Part shown: one piece after another, positions 41,433 to 48,801 of the stretch
Layout of the letters: every line of letters starts with the position of its first letter
Position numbering within the stretch: position 1 is the stretch's first letter
Assembly: GCA_021324455.1 (NCBI GenBank)
Contig: JAJPJA010000071.1
Location: 1-48,801, forward strand
Reading direction: 5' to 3'
Source of the DNA: Pseudomonadota bacterium
GTDB taxonomy: Bacteria; Desulfobacterota; Binatia; Binatales; Binataceae
Length of the DNA stretch: 48,801 bases
Position numbers and translations under genes: made by a program
Notes under the pieces: generated by a model
Seen by the model: only the letters and a program-made list of their open reading frames with translations
What the model was told of the DNA's origin: nothing
Database searches by the model: none

Positions 41433-42578
41433 ATGCCCCACACTAAAGAACGTGACCTCAGACTGGACTTTTTTCGCGGCCTGGCCCTGATCGTGATCTT
41501 TATCGATCACGTGCCCAACAATCCGATCGCCGCCTGGACGCTGCATAACTTCGCCTTCTGCGACGCCGCCGAAGTCTTCGTCCTGATTTCCGGCATGTCC
41601 ACTTATCTGGCGTACGGCTCGCGCCTGGAACGCGACGGCCTGCCCGGATGCGCGCGCGCGGTATGGCGCCGATGGTGCACCATCTATGGCGCGCACCTGC
41701 TGATGCTGGCGGCGCTGTTCGGCCTCGCCACCACGGTATCGCGGCATTTCTGGGCGATGGATTACGTCGACTCGCTGCGCCTGAAATGGTTCCACGACAG
41801 TCCCGTACAAGCCATCTTCTACGCGCTGACGCTGAGCTACCTGCCCAAGTACCTCGATATCCTGCCGCTGTACCTTGTACTGCTGGGCGCCGCGCCGTTG
41901 ATTCTCAAACTGGTGCGCTATGACTGGCGCCTCGCCTTGGGCATATCCGCCGCGATCTACAGCGGCGCATGGCTCAGCGGCTGGAACCTGGCGGAAGGCA
42001 GCACGCATCAGGGATGGTACCTCAATCCGCTGACGTGGCAGTTGCTTTATACGGTCGGAATCGTGTGGTGTCATCTCGGACGCACGGCGCGGGAGTCGAT
42101 GCCGTTTAGCTGGCGATGGGCCGCCGCGGCGGCGGGGCTGGTGCTTTTCGGTGCGCTGAGCGGAGCCTTCGGCCCCTGGTTTGTGCCGGTCACGTCGCAT
42201 CCGTGGCTGTTTTTATGGCCGTTCGAAAAAACCTTCCTCGCGCCGCTGCGGCTCCTTAACGTAATCGCACTTGGATATCTGGTCGCCTTTTTTGTGCGTC
42301 CGCAGGCCGCGTTGCTGCGCTCGCCCATCGCCGCGCCGCTGCTCAGTTGCGGACGGCATTCGCTGCCTGTTTACGCGGCTGGCGTTGTGCTAAGCTGCCT
42401 TGGTTTGATTGCAGTTACGGAAACCGCGGACGCTCCGCTGATGCATGCAACCGTGAACCTGATTGGCATACCCGCGCTGATATTGATCGCCGCCGCGCTC
42501 GATTGGCGGCGCAATACCCGTGCTCAACCGGCGCCCTCGGGGACATCGATGCTCACGGTGCGCCGGCTGCCCACCTGA
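41433..42578 (+). CDS. opgC: OpgC-like integral membrane acyltransferase
   Basis: A 381-residue membrane protein with about ten helices. The N-terminus RDLRLDFFRGLALIVIFID followed by HVPNNP, and EVFVLISGMSTYLAYG, are diagnostic of the OpgC branch of acyltransferase-3 proteins, which succinylate or otherwise acylate osmoregulated periplasmic glucans. The downstream SGNH lipoprotein starts two bases after its stop, so the two are translated together. No opgG or opgH glucan synthase is in the window, and the acylated polymer may be different. The weak TGAGA before the ATG leaves the start slightly uncertain. Confidence 0.9.
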   Translation: MPHTKERDLRLDFFRGLALIVIFIDHVPNNPIAAWTLHNFAFCDAAEVFVLISGMSTYLAYGSRLERDGLPGCARAVWRRWCTIYGAHLLMLAALFGLATTVSRHFWAMDYVDSLRLKWFHDSPVQAIFYALTLSYLPKYLDILPLYLVLLGAAPLILKLVRYDWRLALGISAAIYSGAWLSGWNLAEGSTHQGWYLNPLTWQLLYTVGIVWCHLGRTARESMPFSWRWAAAAAGLVLFGALSGAFGPWFVPVTSHPWLFLWPFEKTFLAPLRLLNVIALGYLVAFFVRPQAALLRSPIAAPLLSCGRHSLPVYAAGVVLSCLGLIAVTETADAPLMHATVNLIGIPALILIAAALDWRRNTRAQPAPSGTSMLTVRRLPT

Positions 42579-42580
42579 CG

Positions 42581-43378
42581 ATGCGTTTGTGGTCCTGCTT
42601 GGTTGCGATAATGGCGCTGGTTGCCGGATGCCGCGCGCCGCAGGCCAAAGTATCGCCGCCGGTTTTTTTCGTGGATCGTCAATGCCGCGTCAGTCCCGGC
42701 CTGCTCGCTGACGACGCACTGCTGCCCGCGACCTCGGCCGCAATCAGCCGCGGCGCTCCGCTGACCATCGTGGCGCTGGGTTCCTCCAGCACTGCGGGCG
42801 TGGGCGCGAGCAGCAAGTTCGCCGCCTATCCCGCGGTGCTCGAACGCGAATTGCGCCGCCGCCTGCCCAATGCCGTGCGCGTGATCAATCGCGGCGTCGG
42901 CGGCGAAATCATCGAGCGCACCGCCGCCCGGATCGGGATCGACGTGTTGCCCTTTCATCCTACCCTGGTGGTCTGGCAGGTAGGCACCAATGATTTGATG
43001 CGTTCGCGCCCGCTGGCGGGGTTCGAAGCGATACTGGCGGCGGGAATTGTGCGGATGCGCGAGCGCGGCTGCGACGTGGTCCTGATGACGCCGCAGTATT
43101 TTCCGGCCGGAGAACTGCGCTCCAACATGAAAGCCTATCTGCGCGCGATCGATCGAATCGCCGATCTGTACGACGTCCCGGTCCTGCGCCGGCATCAGAT
43201 CATGGCGTATTGGGCCACTTCGGGTGAGCTTAGTGTGCCCCGGATGTTGTCGCGCGACTTATTCCATATGTCCGACGATGGCTACCGATGCCTGGGTGAA
43301 GTGGTCGCCGATTTCATCCTGCGCCACTGCCCGGCCTCCCATCGCATCCAACCCCTGCCCCAGGCGCATCGCGCATAG
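42581..43378 (+). CDS. SGNH-hydrolase lipoprotein
   Basis: A 265-residue lipoprotein starting at the ATG at 42581, two bases after the opgC-like stop. Signal peptide MRLWSCLVAIMALVAG with cysteine next (VAGC). SGNH blocks: ALGSSSTAGVGASS (nucleophile Ser), NRGVGGE (Gly), QVGTND (Asn) and DLFHMSDDGY (Asp-x-x-His). It is thus a periplasmic or outer-membrane esterase or acyltransferase with an intact catalytic set. Coupling to an acyltransferase-3-type membrane protein mirrors fused AT3-SGNH enzymes such as OafA, and suggests that it takes acyl groups across the membrane to a surface glycan, or removes them. Confidence 0.9.
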   Translation: MRLWSCLVAIMALVAGCRAPQAKVSPPVFFVDRQCRVSPGLLADDALLPATSAAISRGAPLTIVALGSSSTAGVGASSKFAAYPAVLERELRRRLPNAVRVINRGVGGEIIERTAARIGIDVLPFHPTLVVWQVGTNDLMRSRPLAGFEAILAAGIVRMRERGCDVVLMTPQYFPAGELRSNMKAYLRAIDRIADLYDVPVLRRHQIMAYWATSGELSVPRMLSRDLFHMSDDGYRCLGEVVADFILRHCPASHRIQPLPQAHRA

Positions 43379-43727
43379 AACTTTATAAGCGGGCCGCGAA
43401 AACCCGGGCGCGAGCCCTGGTCCCGCCCCACAAAGCCACTTCCCGGCTTGCGCGATGACTCCTGCCGGCGCGGCCGCGCCGCGGGTTCCGCTACGTATAG
43501 GTTCCCGGTCGGCCTCCATTTGGATGAGGCTGCAGGGGCACCTTCAAAGCTTGCGTCCTCCGGTCCAGCTTCAGATAGGCACTTTCTTTTTTTCCTTATC
43601 CTGCTGATTGTTTTACTTTGCTGATTAAATTAGGGTATCCAATCGTATAATTTGGTCTTTCAGATTAATTTGCTGGTGATATGACGCAATTTCAGATTCT
43701 GATGGCCTACTTCAGGAAAGGGTGACG
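43379..43727 (+). promoter_or_regulatory. AT-rich leader and likely promoter of the NHL gene
   Basis: This 349-base gap changes character: the first part is GC-rich, and 43580-43720 is the most AT-rich stretch of the window. A perfect TATAAT lies at 43646-43651; no good -35 hexamer is at 16-18 bases, so the promoter may be extended or use an activator. The mRNA leader would be about 70 bases. No small gene is supported. Confidence 0.5.
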
Positions 43728-46700
43728 ATGCGCCGCAAATTCTTCCCACTTAAACACCTGATGCTTCTGTTGGCTCCTGTTGCGCTGATGCTTCTCTGTC
43801 GCCCCTGGCGGCTGCACGCTTTGATTTTCTGGCCCGACCGCCAGCTGGTGCAGCGGTTGAATTTTCCCGTGGCGGATTCGCCCTTTCCGGTTGCCGCCGG
43901 CGACACTGTCGCTGACCACGTGCTGGGACAGATGGATTTCGCTCACGGGACGTTGAACTTCGCCACCGCGTCGACCCTGGATTTGCAGCGTTCACAGGCC
44001 GGAATAGCCATCGATCGGAGCAGCGTTCCCAACCACATATATGTCGCGGATGCGGCGAATAGCCGGGTTCTGGTCTGGCTCAGTGTCACGGCCCTGACCA
44101 ACGGCAAGGCGGCCGACGCCGTAATCGGGCAGCCGGATTTCTTTTCCACCGCCTGCAACAACGGCGGCCTCAGCGCGAGCAGTCTGTGTGCCCCGAGCGG
44201 GGTGGCTGTCGACAGTTCCGGGAACCTGTACGTGTCGGATACCGGAAACAGCCGGGTGCTGGAGTATAATACTCCGCTGGTCAGCACCGGCCAGCCGGGT
44301 TCGGGGGACAAAATCGCCGACCAGGTATTTGGGCAAGCGGGCAATTTCACCACCGGCCAATGCAACCAGGGCGCGCAGAACCTCGCCAACTCCGGTACGC
44401 TATGCCGCCCGGGGGGAATCGCGATCGACAGCGCCGGCGTTCTGTACATTGCCGATACCGGCAACAATCGCGCGCTGGAATATCTGTTCCCGTCGATCGA
44501 CGTAATCCCGGATGACGTCTTTGGCCAGGGCGGGCAATTCACCACCACCCAATGCAATAAGGGCGCACGCAGCGCTGACAGTTTGTGCTCCCCGGGCGGC
44601 ATGGTAACCGACAGCTTAAACAACCTCTATATCGCCGACACCGGCAACTCGCGCGTACTGGAGTATGACAACCCGGTTGCCAACGACACCACCGCCGACC
44701 GGATATTCGGACAAAGCGGCAACTTCAGCGCGGGCTCGTGCAATGAGGGCGGTTCGCCCAACTTCTTCACCCTGTGCGGCGCCGACGGCGCGGCGCTGGA
44801 TACCGCCGACCGTCTTTATATCGCCGATCGCGGCAACTCGCGGGTGCTCTTTTTCCCCACGCCGCTGTCCAACAGTATTCCCAGCAATGTCTTCGGCCAG
44901 GGCGGCAGCCTGACCACCGGCACCTGCAATTTCCACGGTGTGCCCGACTCGCAAAGCATGTGCGCCCCCACCGGCGTAGCAGTGGATATTCTGGGAAATC
45001 TGTACGTCGGCGACGCCAGCAACAACCGGGTCCTGAAATTCAATTCCGCCGCGTCCAGCGACACCACCGCCGATGTGGTTCTGGGCCAGCCCGACTTCAC
45101 GCACAACGATCGCAATGCGGTCGATGCCAGCACCTTTGCCGGCAGCGGCGCTGACGTAATTCTGGCCGGCACCCTGGACATATCCGCTTTGGGCGCGCTG
45201 GCCATCGACCACAGCGTAAGCCCGCCGCGAATCTACGTTGCCGACACGCACAACAATCGCGTTTTGCGCTTCGACAACCTCAACTCTTTGGCCAACGGCG
45301 CTGCAGCCAGCGTGGTGATAGGCGAGAGCAGCTTCACCACCGGTTTCAGCCGAGCCTGCAGCGGCACTCCAACCGCCTCCAACCTGTGCTCGCCGACCGC
45401 GGTGGCGGTGGACGCCAGCGGCAACCTGTTTGTCGCCGACGAGCAGGATAACCGGGTGCTGAAGTTCGCGGCGCCGGTAACCACGGGCAAAGCGGCGTCT
45501 TTGGTCATCGGGCAGCCCGGCTTCAGCTCAAAAAAATGCAACGGCGGCGGAGCTCCAAGCGCGTCAGTCCTGTGCAGTCCCTGGAGCCTGGCGCTGGATG
45601 GGTCAGGGAATCTTTACGTCGCCGACCTGACCAACAACCGCGTACTCGAGTACACCAAACCGACCACCTCCAATCCGAGCGCCGCGCGCGTATTCGGGCA
45701 GGTTAATTTTACCAGCGGCTCATGCAACCAGGCCGGGACTCCGAGCGCATCCACGCTGTGCGAGCCTACCTACGTCACGCTGGATGCCGGCGGCCGGTTG
45801 TATATCGCCGATTTCAACAACAGCCGTGTCCTCAGATACAACACTCCGCTCACCTCGAAGGTGGCCAATGCGGAATGGGGTCAGGGATCTTCGGGCAACG
45901 ATTTCACCGACAGCAACTGCAACCTGAGCGGTATCGGCCCGGCCTCGCTATGCAACCCGGCTGGCGCGGCGGCCGACGGCGCCGGCAACGTGTACATCGC
46001 CGACTCCGGCAACAATCGAATCCTGCACTACGCGCCGGGCAGCTTCAAAGCGGACCTGGTGTTCGGGCAGGGCGGCTTCTTTATCACCAACAAGCCCAAC
46101 CTCGGCGGAACCGCGCCCAGCGCGGCCACTCTGTCGCTGCCGCTGTGGCTGGCGCTGGATAGTGCGGGCAACCTGTACGCGTCCGACGCGCAGAACAACC
46201 GCGTGCTTCAGTATCTGGCGCCGCTGGGCGCGCCGAGCCCGACGCCTACGCCTGGAAACGCCAACCTCTCGGCAGCCGGCCTGATGTTCGGCAACGTCGC
46301 CCCGGGCAGCGTGAGCAAGTCCCAGACCGTCACCCTGACCAACGCCGGCGCTGGAGCAATCACCATCAACGCGGTTAAACGGGCCGGCTCCAATCCCACC
46401 GATTTCCCCTTCAACAACGGATGCTTCGGAACGCTCGGCGCGGGCAAGAGCTGCTCGATTACCATCATGTTCGCGCCTGCGGCCGCGGTCGGCACGCCGG
46501 AAGCGGCGCAGTTCCAGATAATCGACACGGCCAGGAACTCGCCGCAGCTGCTGCCGGTGTACGGCACGTCGGCGGCGCAGGCCACGCTCAGCCCTTCAAG
46601 CCTGGGCTTTGGCAATGTGGCTTTGGGCAGCACGAGCGCATCAAAGAACCTGACGCTCAGCAACAATCAAAGCGTCGCTCTGAATATCAGCGGCATCGCG

Positions 46701-47219
46701 ATCGGCGGCGCCAACGCGTCCGATTTCGTGAAGGTTACCACCTGCGGCGCCAGTCTGGCGGCGTTTGCGAGCTGCACCATCTCGGTCCAGTTCAAACCAG
46801 CCGCCGCCGAAACTCTCGGAGCAAAGTCGGCCTCGATCGCCGTTACCGACAACGCGAACAATTCGCCGCAAACCGCCTCGCTGTCCGGCAGCGCCGCTGT
46901 GCCGGTAACGGTCGCGCCGACCAGCCTCAGCTTCGGCAATCAGGCGACCGGAACCACCAGCGCTTCGCAATCGGCCACGATCACCAACAATCAGAGCGCG
47001 ACGCTGAGCATCGGCTCGATCGCTTTGAGCGGCGCCAACCCGGGCGATTTCCTCAAAACCACGACCTGCGGCAGTACCCTGGCTCCATTCGCCAGTTGCG
47101 GCGTATCGGTCAGCTTCAAGCCGGCCGCAAGCGGAGCACGCAGCGCCGTCCTGAGCATCACCGACAGTCCCGATTCCGGCAGTCCGGAGAAGGTCAACCT
47201 GAGCGGCAGCGGGACCTGA
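43728..47219 (+). CDS. Secreted two-propeller NHL-repeat protein with three ASH-type domains
   Basis: A 1163-residue secreted protein. The ATG at 43728 follows AGGAAAGG; GTG at 43722 is an alternative. A long basic signal peptide (LMLLLAPVALMLLC) opens the protein. Twelve NHL-type blades follow, each with an N-(N/S)-R-(V/A/I)-L strand at about residues 110, 173, 245, 307, 370, 432, 507, 574, 635, 698, 762 and 823. Blades 1 and 7 share a special form (AIDRSSVPNHIYVAD and AIDHSVSPPRIYVAD), so the array reads as two six-bladed propellers. Nine blades carry a cysteine pair (CNNGG...SLC). From about residue 845 three ASH/choice-of-anchor-D domains repeat (LSFGN...LTNAG type). Likely a surface or periplasmic adhesion/scaffold protein; ligand unknown. 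Confidence 0.92.
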   Translation: MRRKFFPLKHLMLLLAPVALMLLCRPWRLHALIFWPDRQLVQRLNFPVADSPFPVAAGDTVADHVLGQMDFAHGTLNFATASTLDLQRSQAGIAIDRSSVPNHIYVADAANSRVLVWLSVTALTNGKAADAVIGQPDFFSTACNNGGLSASSLCAPSGVAVDSSGNLYVSDTGNSRVLEYNTPLVSTGQPGSGDKIADQVFGQAGNFTTGQCNQGAQNLANSGTLCRPGGIAIDSAGVLYIADTGNNRALEYLFPSIDVIPDDVFGQGGQFTTTQCNKGARSADSLCSPGGMVTDSLNNLYIADTGNSRVLEYDNPVANDTTADRIFGQSGNFSAGSCNEGGSPNFFTLCGADGAALDTADRLYIADRGNSRVLFFPTPLSNSIPSNVFGQGGSLTTGTCNFHGVPDSQSMCAPTGVAVDILGNLYVGDASNNRVLKFNSAASSDTTADVVLGQPDFTHNDRNAVDASTFAGSGADVILAGTLDISALGALAIDHSVSPPRIYVADTHNNRVLRFDNLNSLANGAAASVVIGESSFTTGFSRACSGTPTASNLCSPTAVAVDASGNLFVADEQDNRVLKFAAPVTTGKAASLVIGQPGFSSKKCNGGGAPSASVLCSPWSLALDGSGNLYVADLTNNRVLEYTKPTTSNPSAARVFGQVNFTSGSCNQAGTPSASTLCEPTYVTLDAGGRLYIADFNNSRVLRYNTPLTSKVANAEWGQGSSGNDFTDSNCNLSGIGPASLCNPAGAAADGAGNVYIADSGNNRILHYAPGSFKADLVFGQGGFFITNKPNLGGTAPSAATLSLPLWLALDSAGNLYASDAQNNRVLQYLAPLGAPSPTPTPGNANLSAAGLMFGNVAPGSVSKSQTVTLTNAGAGAITINAVKRAGSNPTDFPFNNGCFGTLGAGKSCSITIMFAPAAAVGTPEAAQFQIIDTARNSPQLLPVYGTSAAQATLSPSSLGFGNVALGSTSASKNLTLSNNQSVALNISGIAIGGANASDFVKVTTCGASLAAFASCTISVQFKPAAAETLGAKSASIAVTDNANNSPQTASLSGSAAVPVTVAPTSLSFGNQATGTTSASQSATITNNQSATLSIGSIALSGANPGDFLKTTTCGSTLAPFASCGVSVSFKPAASGARSAVLSITDSPDSGSPEKVNLSGSGT

Positions 47220-47240
47220 CGCTGAGCGCTTGAAGGCATT

Positions 47241-47275
47241 GCAGAGTGCGACCGGCATGGGCCGGTTGCCTCTGC
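47241..47275 (+). terminator. Hairpin between the NHL gene and cofG
   Basis: GCAGAG and CTCTGC enclose a second pairing ACCGGC/GCCGGT around an ATGG loop, making a strong imperfect hairpin in the 87-base gap. No T-run follows, so it could be a Rho-dependent stop point or an element in the cofG leader. Confidence 0.4.
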
Positions 47276-47306
47276 CATACCGATAGCTTATAACGGGGCC
47301 GAGATT

Positions 47307-48509
47307 ATGCCGGCCCCGCGAATTGCATCCGATTCCTCTTTCGCTCCGCCGCTGCGCACGGTGATCGACCGCGCGCTGGCCGGGGAATCGCTGTCGGCCG
47401 GCGAAGCCGTGGCGCTGATCGAAGCGGACGATCTGGGCCTGCTGCTCGAAGCCGCCGGCGAACTGCGCGACCGCGCCAAGGGCCGCGCGGTCAGCTATTC
47501 GCCCAAGGTTTTTCTTCCCGTCACCAATCTATGCCGCGATCGATGCACCTACTGCACGTTCCGCAAGGATCCGTGGGACCCGGACGCGTGGACCATGATG
47601 CCGCACGAGATCGCCGACTGGTCGCGGCGCGGCCGGGCTTTGGGATGTATCGAAGCGCTGATGTGCCTGGGCGATAAACCTGAAGTCGCCTTTAAGGAAT
47701 ATCGCGAAACACTCAAGTCGCTGGGCGTGCGCAGCACGATCGAATACGTCCGCAAAGCCTGCGAGTTGGCGCTGGCCGAAGGTTTGCTGCCGCATACCAA
47801 CGCCGGCGTGATGACCTTGGCCGAGATGCGGATGCTGCGGCCGGTCAACGCCAGCATGGGCCTGATGCTGGAGGATATCTCCACGCGGCTGCGCCAACGC
47901 GGCGGAGCCCATCAATGGGCGCCCGATAAGGAGCCGGCGCGGCGGATGCGGATGCTGGAGGAGGCGGGGCAGCTCAAGATTCCGTTCACCACCGGAATCC
48001 TGCTTGGGATCGGCGAGACACCGGCGGAGCGCGCGCTCAGTCTGATCGCCATCCGCGACGTGCATCGGCGCTATGGCCATATCCAGGAAGTGATCATCCA
48101 GAATTTCCGCGCCAAACCGGACATCAAGATGGCTCAAGCGCCGGAACCAACCGAAATCGAGATGGCGCGCGCGATTGCCGCCGCGCGGCTGGTGCTCGGC
48201 GGCGAGATGAACGTCCAGGCGCCGCCCAATCTGTCGCCCAACGATATCGAACTGTTCCTGCGCGCCGGCATCAACGACTGGGGCGGTATCTCTCCGCTGA
48301 CGCGCGATTATGTCAATCCCGAAGCGCCCTGGCCCCACGTCGATCAGCTGGGCGACCGATGCGCCCGCGCCGGGTTCCGGCTCTGTCAGCGGCTCCCGGT
48401 CTACCGGGAGTACATCAACGACCAATGGATCGATGCGGACCTGCTGGCGGCCGTAAAGCGGTTCGCGCAAGCCGGCGAGGCTGCGTCCGCCGGCGGAGGT
48501 GTAGCGTGA
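47307..48509 (+). CDS. cofG: 7,8-didemethyl-8-hydroxy-5-deazariboflavin synthase subunit CofG
   Basis: A 400-residue radical-SAM protein. The 4Fe-4S motif is CRDRCTYC in PVTNLCRDRCTYCTFRKD, and ALMCLGDKPEVAFKEYRE, LLPHTNAGVMTLAEM and GMGLMLEDIS-like (here ASMGLMLEDIS) blocks are CofG-specific. IQNFRAKPDIKMAQAPEP and DWGGISPLTRDYVNPEAPW close the barrel. CofG with CofH joins the aminouracil of the riboflavin pathway and tyrosine to make FO, the deazaflavin core of F420. The N-terminal 55 residues are a helical extension common in this family. cofH starts within the stop codon (GTGA). Confidence 0.95.
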   Translation: MPAPRIASDSSFAPPLRTVIDRALAGESLSAGEAVALIEADDLGLLLEAAGELRDRAKGRAVSYSPKVFLPVTNLCRDRCTYCTFRKDPWDPDAWTMMPHEIADWSRRGRALGCIEALMCLGDKPEVAFKEYRETLKSLGVRSTIEYVRKACELALAEGLLPHTNAGVMTLAEMRMLRPVNASMGLMLEDISTRLRQRGGAHQWAPDKEPARRMRMLEEAGQLKIPFTTGILLGIGETPAERALSLIAIRDVHRRYGHIQEVIIQNFRAKPDIKMAQAPEPTEIEMARAIAAARLVLGGEMNVQAPPNLSPNDIELFLRAGINDWGGISPLTRDYVNPEAPWPHVDQLGDRCARAGFRLCQRLPVYREYINDQWIDADLLAAVKRFAQAGEAASAGGGVA

Positions 48510-48801
48510 ATCTGAGCGAACAGCGCAACTACGTGGACGAAATCGAAGCCACCCCGCTGGACGCGCTGATGGCCGGCGCGTCGCCCGCTATCCGCGGCGC
48601 GCTGGACAAGGTCATGGACGGCGGCGAATTGACGCGCGAAGAAGGCTTGGCGCTCTACACCTGTCAGGGCGGCGACCTGCGCGCGATGATCAAATGCGCC
48701 GATCTGGCGCGCGCCCGGGACGTCGGCAACGAAGTCACCTACGTGGTCAACCGCAACATCAACTTCACCAACATCTGCTTCGTCGGATGCCAGTTCTGCG
48801 G
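48506..48801 (+). CDS. cofH: FO synthase subunit CofH, partial (3' end off window)
   Basis: It starts at GTG (48506), five bases after GGAGGT, and overlaps the cofG stop by four bases. The 98 residues visible include a helical N-terminus (LDALMAGASPAIRGALDKV) and end at the radical-SAM cluster motif NFTNICFVGCQFCG, with the C-x-x-x-C-x-x-C set of CofH. It supplies the 4-hydroxybenzyl-type half reaction in deazaflavin synthesis with CofG. The rest of the gene lies beyond the window. Confidence 0.93.
   Translation, partial: MNLSEQRNYVDEIEATPLDALMAGASPAIRGALDKVMDGGELTREEGLALYTCQGGDLRAMIKCADLARARDVGNEVTYVVNRNINFTNICFVGCQFC

Noticed and set aside
44000..46250. Tandem DNA repeat array inside the NHL gene treated as CRISPR or satellite
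   Set aside because: The periodicity follows blade-encoding codons at variable 61-75 codon spacing with diverged DNA, so it reflects protein repeats.

Overview
The window is GC-rich, densely coded bacterial chromosome with no rRNA, no convincing tRNA, no CRISPR array and no intact insertion sequence. The cell is Gram-negative: there is a complete Mla-type outer-membrane lipid-trafficking operon, several lipoproteins with clear lipoboxes, a LolB-like lipoprotein and an OpgC-like acyltransferase. It makes coenzyme F420 (cofC, cofG and the start of cofH). Three amidohydrolase-2 family enzymes, an SDR, a CaiB-type CoA transferase, a thiolase, a Zn alcohol dehydrogenase and F420 synthesis together suggest an uncultured deltaproteobacterium-like lineage such as Candidatus Binatota (Desulfobacterota_B). 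That placement is inference from gene content, not from a marker gene.

Layout. 1-2.7 kb (minus): an SDR followed by two amidohydrolases, the second cut by the window edge. 2.7-4.4 kb: a decayed accessory patch with a MITE-like repeat, a PIN toxin gene broken by one missing base, its putative antitoxin, and a frameshifted C-terminal remnant of what looks like a DUF1156 DNA methyltransferase. 4.5-7.3 kb: a third amidohydrolase and a convergent APC permease. 7.4-18.8 kb (mostly plus): a TPR lipoprotein, a LolB/DUF4292-like lipoprotein, then a peptide ABC importer (binding protein, two permeases, and two ATPases further on) split by a WYL regulator and an antisense DUF5925-type AAA+ ATPase. 18.8-22.2 kb: bactofilin, Zn alcohol dehydrogenase, WrbA, a SnoaL-like protein and a conserved small protein. 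22.3-27.2 kb: ABC-F ATPase, sirtuin, DipZ-like redoxin, flavin reductase and GNAT acetyltransferase.

27.3-36.4 kb is almost entirely minus strand. mlaE-F-D-C-A form one overlapping operon closed by a very strong intrinsic terminator. After it come a geranylgeranyl-reductase-like flavoprotein, a thiolase, a one-helix membrane protein, a signal-less BtuF-like protein, a 78-residue orphan and a CoA transferase. 36.6-41.1 kb: cofC, a TPR-SH3 lipoprotein, a DnaQ/UvrC-like fusion nuclease and a nitroreductase. 41.4-48.8 kb (plus): an OpgC-like acyltransferase tightly coupled to an SGNH lipoprotein, a 1163-residue secreted NHL protein that reads as two six-bladed propellers plus three ASH-type domains, then cofG and the start of cofH.

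Most of the window is ordinary chromosomal coding. The parts most worth a second look are the two-propeller cysteine-paired NHL protein, the split acyltransferase-SGNH pair, the thiolase-to-CoA-transferase operon with its unusual small proteins, the AAA+/WYL insertion in the peptide transporter, and the decayed defence-like patch.
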